A stretch of DNA of 64,000 bases from Protula sp. h YS-2021. Taxonomy: Eukaryota; Annelida; Polychaeta; Sabellida; Serpulidae. Location of the stretch: NCBI GenBank assembly GCA_949752745.1, contig OX457033.1, forward strand, positions 20,456,066-20,520,065. Reading direction: 5' to 3'. Below the pieces are notes generated by a model, which saw only the letters and a list, made by a program, of their open reading frames with translations, was not told the DNA's origin and did no database searches. Numbering within the stretch: position 1 is the first letter of the stretch; every line of letters starts with the position of its first letter. Below are positions 1 to 11,098 of this stretch, in pieces. The position numbers were made by a program, and so were the translations under genes.

Positions 1-62
1 AAACACATCACAAAAAAGTGCATCATTTGTTTTTATCTGCCATGTTTTTTTTTTTTTTGCAG

Positions 63-3000
63 ATACAAGCGCCGGTTTGTGCAGGTCTGGAATAAGCTCT
101 GTGAAGTCAAAGGACGGACGACCACCACGGGGCGACCGACCGAGCGCCGGTTTGTTTACGATGGTACGTGACTGGCTGTTTGCTGTCAGCCGGGAAGCTC
201 TTCTGTTGAAAGAAAATCTGAAACGGTCTATTTTTCATAGGGTTCGCAATGTAGTGGAAATTTTCGATTCGAGGTTCGCATATTATTGCTCGTTCGGGGC
301 TCGCGATTCCCGAGATTTCCCAGGCGAAAGCCCTGTCGGACCCTCGAACAGCCAATGACCAACACTTTTCAAAAGGCGTGTTGTTCAGTGAGGTAATTTT
401 TAATCCCTGTTCGTTAGAGCACACAAAGTCAATGGTTTCCAGAATTGCGGTTTCCTTCTTCATGGTACCCACTATGTGCATGAGCATCAGCAGAGCACAC
501 ACTTGAAAACCCGAGCATTTGAGAAGATATTTATTTTATACGTCATACCCCGAGCCATGAAGGATTGAGGGCACAATAACTCAAGCTAGGTGGATGTTCT
601 TACTGAACATATGCCGTGCTCTGTCCTTGAGGAAACGCAGATGTGGCAAAAAATAACCGAAATGCAAGAAGTTTCGGTTTCGGGACTCGATGTCTTCGGT
701 CGGGTCTCGATTGCAAACCCTAATTTTTCTTCAAGACTTCCTCTCAAGATTGTTATTATTTATCTGTAATCTCTCCACTGAAAGTAAAGCAGTGAATTTT
801 GAACACTGCATTTCAATAATTACAAAAACCTTACAACTAATCTTGTGATTAGGAACAATAAAAACGCAGCCATACTGCTTGTAAGTTTGACTGATTTTCT
901 GGTAAGTTAATATTTTTGAGGAAAAAAAGCCAACCATTTTGACGTGTGTGTTGCACAGGAACACGATGGTGTGAAATCAACCGGAAGATCGAGAAGCTCA
1001 TCAATAAATTCAAGACGTTTCCAGACTTTCAGGACGTGCGTGATATCGTGAAAAGCTGCAACAAGAAGTACTACCATGGCTACTTCACGTAAGACGTCCT
1101 CGCCTTGGTTCTCCGTTGTTACCCTCTCAGTTCGTATAACCGGATCAGCATGTGAGGACACACGGCATTGACCTCGGTCCCGGTGTCTTTTGAGCCGTTT
1201 TTTTAATAGAATGTTGTGAAGCCGCAGTGTTGTTTTTTTTTTTTTCGACATCAACCACACATAAATTATATAATGATGTGAACCGTATGCATTATGCGTG
1301 CAATACCAATACTTAATGCATATATTGATGCATGGCCGGATCATGCCGAGGTCACCATTCAGTTCTCTGTGCTGTTTAATTAGGGCATGCATAACACGGA
1401 TATTTTTCTTTCGTTAACAGGAAGAGTAAGATTGATTCGCTATCCAAATCCATCTTCACCGAGGTTGGGAATTTATTGCAAGAACGGCGGCATGAAGATT
1501 TCGTTTCTAATTTCGGCTGCAGAATTATAGATACACAAACGTTAGTCTCTTCATGCTACAATATAACTAAATGTAAAAAAAAAAAAGAATAAAATGGGTG
1601 AAAAATAGGTGAAAAATAGGTATATTCAATGAAACATTTTCAATTCATTTCTTCATTGTTTTCAAATCGGCAGTGCAGTATGACACATGCTATTTCATAA
1701 ACGAATGCGTAAATTTCGGCTTGTTGCGAATATCGAGAAATGTATTAGTTTGAAACGTTTGTAGTGATTTCAGTGAATCACATGCCAAACACAAGTTTGT
1801 GAATAAAATAATAATGAAAGAAAAACGTGCCCATCTTTTGTTTTTTTTTGTCCATCATAATAGTTTCGGTCCTGACCCAGCCATGTACGATAGACGCCTG
1901 AGGCAGAAGCTTGAAGAAAACAGGAACATAGGCCGATCACGACTGGAGGAGGTAGGTCACTTCCGGTGTACAGTGCTCCAGCTGCCCCTACCCCCTCCCC
2001 CCCATCTCCCTTCATCGTGCGTCGAATTGCTGTCGCAGAGTACAAGTGATTTCATTTATTCCCCACACGGGGTGGGGGGAATATATACGATCGACCGCGT
2101 GTGTCGGTCGGTCTGTCATCAAGAGCTTATTAACACGATAACTTAAAAACTCCTGCAAGGATTTTAATGAAACTTGGTATGTAGCTTCTATGGGAACTAG
2201 CACAGATCGGTATTGTAAATGGGCCAGGTTCGTCCAAGGAAAATGGACCAGGTGGACTTGGAAAAAAATTTCAACTATTGATGAAACTGATGGGGGGCCT
2301 GTGGGGAATATGTGGGCTTGCACCATGCTCTAGTTTTTTTATGTGAAAAAAAAATCCAAATTAAAAAAAATGGGCTTCGCTGTGAGATTTTTCGCAATAT
2401 AAGATAATTAAATTTGTTGTTGTTTTTCGTAGGTGATAAACAAGTACGCGGATAAACAAGACTACACGGATGACGAGAGTGAGGAGGAGGAGGAGGAGGA
2501 TGACGTGTCAGAGTGTGGCGCCTCGTTGCCGGAAAATGACGACGTACCGACGGAAAATGACGACATGCAGACGGAAACGGACGAAGCTCAGACTGAACAT
2601 GGAGGTTCTGTCGAAGGAGCTGACGAAGATTTGAGTGAAGATGATTTTGAAGAGCAGCCTAGTGTAGAAATTGATCGGGACGATGACCTTGACCCTGGGT
2701 TGACTTTCATGCCGGTGTATGACACACTGGATAATGAACCAAGTATACTGATTGAAAGTTCAGCGGGATTTGAGACACAAGAAGATCTGGAGCGGATCAT
2801 CAAGGTGGAGTCTCTGGATGGTGGGTTTGCTGTAGATGCTGAATGCTTGGATTTTGGCATCACTTTAAAAAGCGACGATGGTGCGGTGATGTGTGCGCAA
2901 GACTTGATGTCTGATATTACAAACAGTGCAAAACGTGAGCCATGCAAGAACGCTGCTAAAACTGAATCCCAAGTAGCGAGTGTTAGTGAAGAAGCAACCT

Positions 3001-6000
3001 GTGGTGCTCTGACCAGTATTAGTGAACAGTCAAACGGTGACGCCAGACACGTCACCGCGACGGTGTCTGATGACGTCATACCGCTGAGCGACTTGAGTAC
3101 GGTGCTGTACCCAGGGAATGTCAATCTGACCTCAGACACCGAGTCTACCTCAATGGAACCAAAGACACATGTGCTGACTGACAGGCGGGGGCGGGAGGAA
3201 ATGATGCCAGCGAGACGAGTACCTTTGACTGGTCAGTATGTTGGGATCTGTCCCGTCAATGCTTTTTCCAGCTGATTTAATTCGAGGTTGATGGGTTGCG
3301 TCAATTTTTGTCCTGCCATCTTATGTGTTTTTATGTATAAAAATTTTCCCTGTTTTTTTCTTTTTTCGAAAAAAATGTAAATTTATAGTTATGTTTTGGT
3401 CGACTATGAAACATGTATGTTAACTTGTATGTATGGTAGCAGCCAAAATATCTGTTATCAGATCATTTTGATATATTTAATGGAATAATTACGTCAAGAA
3501 AAAAAAACAAATTTTTTTCTCAATCAAAGTAAAATGTATTAATTTGTCATACAAGAAAGGTCTGAATTGAATTTCCTGAAAATTTTAGTTAAGAATCAAG
3601 ACAAATTTGCTTCAGGGCCTGTTAAAACGCCGACTCAATCTTCCGCATGTTTCTTCTGGTGCTTTCAGCTTTATCCAAATCAACCAGTGAGACAAAATGG
3701 CCGCATTGGGAACAGCGAGGTTCCAAAATGGCCTCCGAAGAAAAGAAAGATGTGGCTGCTGCGTGTGAGAATGAGTGTCACGGTGCTAATAAAACAGATG
3801 CCATGCAAAGAACCAGCCAAGGTGCCTCTCCAAATGCCAGCCAGAGTGCCACTCCAGATGTCACTCCAAATACCAGCCAGGGTGCCACTCCAAATACCAG
3901 CCAGAGTGCCAGTCCAGATGCAAGTCGAACTGCCACTCCAAATGCCAGTCGAAGTGCCACTCCAAATGCCAGTCGAAGTGCCACTCCAAATGCCAGTCGG
4001 AGTGCCACTGCAAATGCAAGCCAAAGTGCTACTCCAAATGCAAGCCAAAGTGCCACTGCAAATGCAAGCCAAAGTGTCACTCCAGTTGCCGTGATAAATC
4101 TCGATCCAGATGGAGGGAGAAAACAAAAGGGCATGGCAAGTAACAAATCCCTTAAAGGTTGCATTGAAAAATTTGAATTAAATCTTGAAAAGGAAATGTG
4201 TTTGTCACCAGACTGCATTGAAGTTAGCGAAGTCGTCCAAAGTTGGACGAGTGACTCGAACAGAACTCGTTCGAATAGAGATAGTAACCAAGAATCTTCA
4301 TACAGCGACGCCCAACCAAATGACCAGCGTTCGAAGGATTTAAATTCGGTTTCTTCCGATACCATTGTTAGCTGCTCATTGAAAGTTTCCTCAACTAAAA
4401 ACAAGACTAATCGATCGTTACAAAGGCCGGTAGGGGTGGATAATGTGATCGGCGATGCCGTCCATCCGAAACCGATTTCTGTAGATAAACGAAATGTTTG
4501 TTCAGACTCTCCCACTTCTTCCCTGCTTGTGAAGGATCCACCAGGCCTGAACCAATTATATTCCATGATACATTCGTCAGTGAAGAAAGCGATGCCCGGT
4601 TTGTCGACATCTGTGGAGATTGTGGATTCGTCAAGCGACGAAAGCGATGACGCGACAGGTGGCGGGAAACCCACACCGGAAGTTAACAATAGCCGCACTC
4701 AGGCGGAAGAGATATTGCATTCCCAGGATAGTGCGGAGTCGCAAATAGCCAAGTCACAAGTAGGTGATAAAGTTAGGGAATCCGAAGCAACTGATGGGTC
4801 TACAGAATCCGGGGACAGTCGGGTAGCTGCTGCAAATGCAACTGAGAAAGCGAGCGCTGATGAGGCAACAACGTCGACAGAGCAAAGACCGTGTGAATCG
4901 TCAGCCAATGTGGATACAGTGGTCACTGTTACCAAAAGTGTCCCTCTTAAATCGAAAACGTCCAATGCAGAGGTTGATACGCGGGTTAATGAGGATCGGA
5001 AGAAACGGGCTGCTGCGGGGAAAGACACAACAAAAGATATTGAATCAGTTTGCAAGAGAAACTCTGGCCCTTGTTCGCAGGGCACTCGGAACGACGGCGT
5101 TGAAACGATTGTTTTGGATGATTCTGACATTTCTTCCGATTCTTTCGAGGGTGACCTTGAACGTAGCTCTCCGACAAAGCGACAGTCTGTTGCGAATGCA
5201 GAAGCCATTTCTCCGAAAAGGCTGAAAATGGACGAGAGAACGCGGGAAATTGTCAGCGAGGCATTGAGCAAAATCAAAGATTTGAATAACTGTGGTGACG
5301 TCACCTCTGCACAGGGGTCGCCGGCAGTAGCAAAGTATAGCAGCAAGTCAGGTGACACGAAAAATGACAAATCTAGCTCCAGGAAGTCTGCAGAAAGTGA
5401 GGAAACTGAAGCCAGTGAGAAGTGCCAGGAAGTGACGTCATCGCAGCATAGAGGAGATCGGCACGAATTGCTTGTGGATAGATTGCAAAGGAGAGGAGAC
5501 ACCAGTCCAGAGCGTAGTGCCGAGGACATTGGAACTGCCGCTCCAAGTATCGCTGTTACAACTGCTACATCTGATGAAACAAAAGCGAAGGAAGCGCCAG
5601 GAAGTACTACGGCCGAAATTAATTCGCGTACCTTGGCGCTCAAAAATAGTCCTCGGCAAAAAAGTCCGGATACGGATTGTGATTCGGATCAGAAGAGCTG
5701 TAAATCGAATTCGGATTTGGAAAGAGTCGGTGCTGATCCCGTTCTCCCTGACAGTGATACGCCAGACAGGCCAGAGCCAAACTTACAGAGAGAAGCGTCA
5801 CCTGCGGACAGCGAGGCTGGTCTCTCTGCGAAGCCTAACGGTATGGGCCTGGTTATTGAAAGCGTTGTTGGGAACTATTCTCCTGTGTCAGATACTCCAA
5901 GGTCCGAACTAAAGCGCTCGGGGGCGGGCGGAGAGATGTCCCCCAAACAGCAAGGCAAGGCAGCGGAGACGGCTCAGAACAGCACAGGCAGCAGCTCTAA

Positions 6001-7561
6001 AGTCAAGAAGTCTCCTTCTGTGGAGTTCTTGTCGGTTGAAGTGGATCTAACTCTGCCTTCCGCAAGTAAAAAAACGAAGGAATCGTCATCAAGGAGATCA
6101 GTGAAGAAACCTGAACAGTCTCCCAGCGGTAGTAGTGCTGCGCCTGCGCACAAAAACGCTACAGCGCCACGGCTGCACTCGGTGAAAAAACAAGACAGTG
6201 ATATTGTCCAAAAACTGGCGAATGTTAGCGGGAAATCGGGGCAGGCTGTTCTGGTGAATGGAGCAGTTACATTCAATAATATCATTAGAGGCGTCTGTGA
6301 TAAGATTCAAAGTCAGCAAAAAGAGCAAGAGAAAGCATACCTACGCGAGCTTAAGGTGAAGGGCTTGCAGATTACGTCGGTTGAAATGGTGGGTAAAGGT
6401 GCATCGCTGAGGACCCGCCAATCAACGGCAGGCGTCAGGGGCACGGCGGGGAGTTGCCCTGCTGGTAAGTCGAGCCCTAGTTTGGGCTCTGTCAGGCCTG
6501 CTGCTGAACGCATCGGTCGTGCAGCGCCGACAAATTCCTCTCAGCGTGCCAATGCTTCTTCGACGTCTGTCAAAAGTACATCACAATCCGTCAGTCCTGT
6601 GTCAGAACGCACCACGCGTTTTCTAGGAACTGTAACCCCGGTGGGACCGCGCGTACGGAACGTCCAACTGTCCACTGACAAGAGAAGTCGGCCCACAACG
6701 TCACCGAATCTAACAAACGCTGTCATATCGAACGTTGCTCGTAACATTGCTCAGAATTTGGGTAAAGTGAACAACTCTGCGGTAAAAAATTCATCAAAAA
6801 ACAATATATTTTCTAATCCACCTGAAGTATCTAGATCGCGGGGCTTTGGGGAGGCTTTTATGGTGGCTCCACTACAAACCAGCACACCGATCAAACAGTG
6901 TGCGAGCGCGCCTGCAAAGTGGAGAGAGGACTCGCACAAACCTAGTGCCGGGAGTAGTGTGAAAAATACATTTCGCAGAGCTGTCCTGTCACCAGTAGGA
7001 GACCGTCACAGTAGTGAGCAGATGGTGATTCAGCGACAGCACGTGCCACAAAGATCGGATCGTCATAGTAGTGGGAAAATGCCAAGCCGAGGGCAGCACG
7101 TGTCACAGGGATCGGCTCGGCATGGTAGTGAGAAAATGACGAGCCGAGGGCAGCACGTGTCACAGGGATGGGCTCGGCATAGTGGTGAGAAAATGACGAG
7201 CCGAGGGCAGCACGTGTCACAGAGATCGGCTCGGCATGGTAGTGAGAAAATGACGAGCAGAGGGCAGTACGTGTCACAAGGATCGGCCCGGCATGGTAAT
7301 GAGAAAATGACGAGCAGAGGGCAGCACGTGTCACAGGGATCGGCCCGGCATAGTAGTGAGAAAATGACGACTTCACAACAGCATACACAGCAAAGAAAGA
7401 GCCAACGTCGTCCAGGTTCTCCCGGTGGTAAAACCGGAGCGAGCCGCAGTCAGCAGCTGTCACAGGGAGCATCCAGACCTGGGGGCAACAATGGCAGGAC
7501 ACGGGCAAAGAACAGGGAACTGTGGACCAATTCTGACAACCCCATCGTTTTAGACGATTAA
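63..7561 (+). CDS. DAXX: DAXX homologue (histone H3.3 chaperone / SUMO-binding adaptor), 3' six exons
   Basis: Exons are 63-163, 959-1088, 1421-1540, 1864-1951, 2433-3231 and 3669-7561. All introns are GT-AG and the phases agree, giving 1709 codons; the 5' exons lie outside the window. The first four exons align along their length with the DAXX histone-binding domain (ERRFVYDGTRWCEINRKIEK, LLQERRHEDFVSNFGC, DPAMYDRRLRQKLEENRNIG, SRLEEVINKYA). In known DAXX this domain wraps H3.3-H4 and works with ATRX at heterochromatin and PML bodies. An acidic run (DESEEEEEEDD, near residue 160) follows directly, as in vertebrate DAXX. The rest is Ser/Thr-rich and looks disordered. It has two coded repeat arrays, a KRLK-type basic patch near 5215, and SUMO-interacting motifs at about residues 727 and 889 and at the very end (PIVLDD); human DAXX also ends in a SIM. 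The protein is far longer than human DAXX (740) but comparable with the long insect DAXX-like protein. The identity is firm; activity of the tail is inference. Confidence 0.93.
238..722. mobile_element. hAT-like non-autonomous element (MITE) in DAXX intron
   Basis: A 485-bp element begins TAGGGTTCGCAAT and ends ATTGCAAACCCTA, so its terminal inverted repeats match at 12 of 13 positions. The ends fit the hAT rule (YARNG). It is flanked by 8-bp direct repeats, ATTTTTCA (230-237) and ATTTTTCT (723-730), which differ at one base; 8 bp is the hAT duplication length. No transposase is recognisable inside. It lies wholly within the intron 164-958, so it does not alter the DAXX protein. Confidence 0.8.
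2058..2332 (+). repeat. Dispersed repeat with GTCGGTCGGTCTGTC leader in DAXX intron
   Basis: The sequence starts with a CCCCACACGGGGTGGGGGG stretch, then a GTCGGTCGGTCTGTC tract, then 'acgataacttaaaaactcctgcaagg' split as ACGATAACTTAAAAACTCC and TGCAAGGATTTTAATGAAAC, and closes with a GTGGGGAATATGTGGG echo of its start. The same layout (GGGATATA-type start, GTCCGT-type tract, then an 'ataactc..aac / ggtc-gat-t / gaaacttgg' body) recurs near 18.95 and 19.13 kb. It sits entirely in the intron 1952-2432. The family is not identified. Confidence 0.55.
3818..4090 (+). repeat. 24-bp coding minisatellite in DAXX (8-residue NAS[QR]SATP repeat)
   Basis: About eleven units of 24 bp run in frame inside the last DAXX exon. 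They encode an 8-residue Ser/Thr/Pro-rich motif (NASRSATP, with NASQSATA and TSQGATP variants). One unit is shortened to DVTP near the left edge. The strict multiple of three preserves the reading frame, and the adjacent units are nearly identical, which indicates slippage or unequal exchange. Confidence 0.9.
7000..7385 (+). repeat. 57-bp coding minisatellite near the DAXX C terminus (19-residue repeat)
   Basis: Seven in-frame units of 57 bp start at 7003, 7060, 7117, 7174, 7231, 7288 and 7345. They encode variants of RHGSEKMTSRGQHVSQGSA: basic, Ser/Gln-rich and without hydrophobic runs. Central units are almost identical and the outer ones diverged. The array ends about 55 codons before the C-terminal SUMO-interacting motif. 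Confidence 0.9.
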
Positions 7562-7952
7562 GAACTTAACGAACGTTTTTGCACTTTCTGTTCAACGCGT
7601 GTGTTTAAGTTTGCGAGTACGCTATATATCCTACTTAGCACATTGAACACAGACCAGGTTTTTTAGTATTGGTAATACGTATGGTGTCTGCGTGTACATT
7701 TATTAGTAAAGTATTTTTTTGTTTTAATGCATACAGCTTTTGTTAAACAGTTCTTGTATCTATACCTCAGTTTAATACTTGAAAGTTGCACAGTACATTG
7801 GCAATATGCCAAAAATATCTATTCGGATATTATTTAACATGAAGGGAACAACAACAAATGGTAAAATGCTGGTGCATTACATGTGGTTTTGTGTAAGATT
7901 TAACTAATTGTGATGTATTCACTTAAATACGACACAAAACCACATGGAGCAG

Positions 7953-8212
7953 TAGTGTTTGAAAAGATATTTATTCTACGTAAAGTCTATTGTGAAAAGC
8001 GGTAGGGTTTGTGTTATGCCAAGCAATGAATGGTTGAGAGCATAATTATAGAAGCAAAGTGCTTGTTCTTCATGTTTAATGTTCTCAATGAACATATGCT
8101 GTGCATTTTGTTGAAGAAATTCGAAAGAACCGAAATACCTGAAGGTTCGGTTCGGGGTTCGATATCTTAAGTTGGGACCCGTTCGGTCAGGGCTCGGTTG
8201 CGAATCCCGCAT
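7953..8212. mobile_element. Diverged second copy of the intronic hAT-like element, downstream of DAXX stop
   Basis: This stretch aligns in the same orientation with the right half of the element at 238-722. Shared blocks include 'tttgaaaagatatttatt..tacgt' against 'tttgagaagatatttatt..tacgt', 'tgaacatatgctgtgc' against 'tgaacatatgccgtgc', and the end TTGCGAATCCC against TTGCAAACCC. The left terminus is not recognisable, so the copy looks 5'-truncated. It may be transcribed as part of the DAXX 3' UTR. Confidence 0.6.
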
Positions 8213-8937
8213 TATATTCTGTTTTATCCCTTCTCGTCTGAAGTATACGTCTTTCATTGTTCCTTGAACTGTGGTGTGGTTTTATTGTCATAAATACGTA
8301 GCTCTAAATATAGGCTTGTTACATGTACATACAAAATAGGTCTGCTTGTAGTAACAGAGAAATATCTGTGTTATTTATTGCATGCTCATTTATTTATACA
8401 CGAAAAAGATACTGTTCTTTTATGTAAGGAGGCAGGTACTAGTGAAGACTTCTTTAAAATATTGCATGAATTGGACAAGTTTATCCAGTGAGAGAATTGC
8501 GTATGTTTATGTGAAAGTTGCTCAGTGTTTGTGTTTTGAATTCGAACGATTCGTTGAGGTGTTTCCGTATGATTCTTTTTTTTTCCCCACCATAACCTTG
8601 TCACGCGGGCTGCTCTGAGACCGTTAGGGCTAGGACGACCAACTTTGGCAGAAACATACTGTAGATTGGTCCACTTTAATATTTTTAGAAATTAATTCAC
8701 ATTCTATATGCAAAAGTGGACATTGAAATTTTTGCCATGTGCTTTGTGCGGTATCTTTGCCATCAGTCTGAGCAGCGAATATGTCAGCGGGGATGGATGC
8801 TTGTTTCGGGGACGCTTATCTCCCTCGTTTCGGGGATGATATCCTGACAGAGTGTAGATTTGTGCACTCAGAATGAAAAGTGTGAATTTGTTATCCTTTC
8901 ATCAATTTTTATACAGTTTGGTGCGATGATTTAATTC

Positions 8938-8943
8938 AATAAA
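8938..8943 (+). terminator. Candidate DAXX polyadenylation signal (AATAAA)
   Basis: This is the first canonical AATAAA I find downstream of the DAXX stop at 7561, and it would give a 3' UTR of about 1.4 kb. Non-canonical variants lie closer, so the true site may be upstream. Between 7562 and 8937 I see only the hAT-like relic and AT-rich sequence. Confidence 0.35.
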
Positions 8944-9165
8944 ACAAATTTTATTAACTATCGATAAAACGTGAAGTCGTACGAGAAGACAATTTACGTA
9001 TTATTATTCAAACCATCGGAAGAAATTCAAAACGTCCCACCAACAGAAGAATAAATGGGAGACCATATTTGGCACTTTTAGTGCATTGTAATGTCGTAGG
9101 AACAAAATATTGAGAAAAAAACCTTGGAAGACAACATGCGGCATTTCTTGTGTTGTGAATCCGTA

Positions 9166-9388
9166 ATCAGCACATTCGGAATTACGATATTAGTACCATT
9201 TTGATCCATATTCAACACATTCGGAATTACGATATCAGCGCCATTTTGATCCATAATCAGCACATTCGGAATTACGATATCAGCGCCATTTTGATCCATA
9301 TTCAACACATTCGGAATTACGATATCAGCGCCATTTTGATCCATATTCAACACATTCGGAATTACGAGATCAGCACCATTTTGAAAAA
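9166..9388. repeat. 45-bp minisatellite, five units
   Basis: Five direct repeats have their CACATTCGG core at 9172, 9217, 9262, 9307 and 9352, an exact 45-bp period. The unit carries CACATTCGGAATTACGATAT and CAGCGCCATTTTGATCCATA. The preceding bases alternate between AATCAG and ATTCAAC types, so two variants are interspersed. The period is a multiple of three, so both strands stay open; no start context or homology supports a gene. Confidence 0.9.
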
Positions 9389-10499
9389 AAAAATGGTGTA
9401 TTTTAGAGACTATGATTTAAGCTACTTTTGTTGCTGCCCTGTCTTGGAAGTGTGAAATTTTTCTTTTGTGTGTGTGTGTGTGTAGGGGGGGGGGGTCTAT
9501 TTTGAGGGAAGGGTGTGTGTCGCATTAGATAACAAAGGGACTCTGCTGTTTCCTTTGCTTTTGGTTGTGGCGATTTCATGGACAGCTCAGAATGTGCCGA
9601 AAAAGCATCGAGATACGTGCAAAATGCAGAACTCGTAGGAGCTAATGAAGCTAATGAATTAACACGCTGAAATGTGCAGGGCTTATATACTAAGATGCTG
9701 ATTGACAAGTCCCAGGGTCAAATGGAGAATTTTCTAATGTAAACGGTACCACGTGATGTCTGTCTGAACTATTCTTACCCGTTCTTACGGATCAGTGTTG
9801 ATGGCGATTGCCTCGTCGCTTTCAAACTGTTGTACGCCGTTTGCGTTTCATAGCCCTCCCTGCAGATTACGCGCTGTGACTGCATCTTCAACGTTCCAAT
9901 TACCGTTCGAACGTTTTCATCCATATATGTATTTTGACATCGGCTACTACAACCATAATTGAATCAAAAATTATCTGAATTAAACTGACATTAGAAGTAA
10001 AGGGGTTCGGGCATCTCTGCACACGGCACTAGAAAAAAAACAGGCGCGAATCGCCGGAAAGAACCAACTCCACGAACGATAAAGCGAAAGGTAAAAATGC
10101 ACCAATAATGACGATAAAAATGGCTCAGGGAATCCACGATTACTTGTTTTAATAATGTGGCACAAGTACACTCTCCACCCCCCCCCCCCCCCTCATCCTC
10201 TAGTTTTGGTTTGACATCAGTATAACATTGCGGTTTGCTCTTGACCATTTGCATCACGTGGTTGTGACGTCATTTTCTGCGTCGTTAATTTGTCTTCTAC
10301 TCGTGCGCTCGTGTGCTGGTCTTGCAGCTTACTTCCTGTTAGTTTTAGGTTGGTAAACTCGGAAGAATAAACTGATTTAGGTCACTGTACAATTAAGGCA
10401 CTGCGCATGGGATCATTCGTAGTGGTAAGGTTAATCTGTATTGAAACAAAACGCAGTAAAAAGAGAATGAAATAAATTTTTTAAGACATTCTCTATTGT
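9389..10499. other. Intergenic stretch without recognisable gene
   Basis: It holds a short GT run and a G run near 9465-9495 and a C run near 10173-10192. I see no coding exon, tRNA or transposon hallmark. Short open frames here are crossed by the homopolymer runs and have no family resemblance. Confidence 0.6.
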
Positions 10500-10540
10500 T
10501 TTTATCACCAGCTTCTTACAGTCGTTGAGAGTATGTGCTG

Positions 10541-11098
10541 TATGTACACTTTTAAGCTGAAAAACCGTATGTCCTTCCAGGTTTTTAACCTGAATGTGTT
10601 GAGATTTTGATTGATGGTAGTGGACCCACCGGGCTATTACTTTTTTTTTTTGACAATTCGCCAAAAATTGGCGGATATATTGGCCAAAAGCCAAGTTTCT
10701 TTGAAACGTATCTCCTAGGGTTTTCGTGGAAACGTTCTAAAATTTTGGTGGAAGGTAGAGTGCTTAAGTAACTATCCGGCTATTACTTTTTTTTGGCTAT
10801 TCACCAAAAATGTGCTTTATGTACACTTTTAAGCTGAAAAACCGTATGTCCTTCCAGGTTTTTAACCTGAATGTGTTGAGATTTTGATTGATGGTAGTGG
10901 ACCCACCGGGCTATTACTTTTTTTTTTTTTTTGACAATTCGCCAAAAATTGGCGGATATATTGGCCAAAAGCCAAGTTTCTTTGAAACGTATCTCCTAGG
11001 GTTTTCGTGGAAACGTTCTAAAATTTTGGTGGAAGGTAGAGTGCTTAAGTAACTATCCGGCTATTACTTTTTTTTTGGCTATTCACCAAAAATCGGCG
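10541..11098. repeat. Recent 278-bp tandem duplication within satellite A
   Basis: The copy starting at 10541 (TATGTACACTTTTAAGCTGA) repeats at 10819, a 278-bp shift. Apart from T-run length, the two copies are nearly identical through 'ggctattcaccaaaaat'. Surrounding units are heavily diverged, so this duplication is much younger than the array. Confidence 0.9.

Noticed and set aside
107..502. 131-codon minus-strand frame over the first visible DAXX exon and intron
   Set aside because: It overlaps a conserved DAXX exon and the hAT-like element, and shows no recognisable domain.
3680..7508. Long minus-strand and alternate-frame open frames under the DAXX last exon
   Set aside because: They are antisense or frame-shifted shadows of a repetitive Ser-rich coding exon, with no motifs and no splice logic.
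9078..9455. Repetitive open frames on both strands and a CRISPR-like look at the 45-bp repeats
   Set aside because: The whole 45-bp unit is repeated with no unique spacers, and the host is a eukaryote. The frames are open because the period is divisible by three.
9780..9880. Possible coding stretch (a 'DGDCLVAFKLLYAV' reading)
   Set aside because: It is too short, interrupted by stops nearby and without splice partners.
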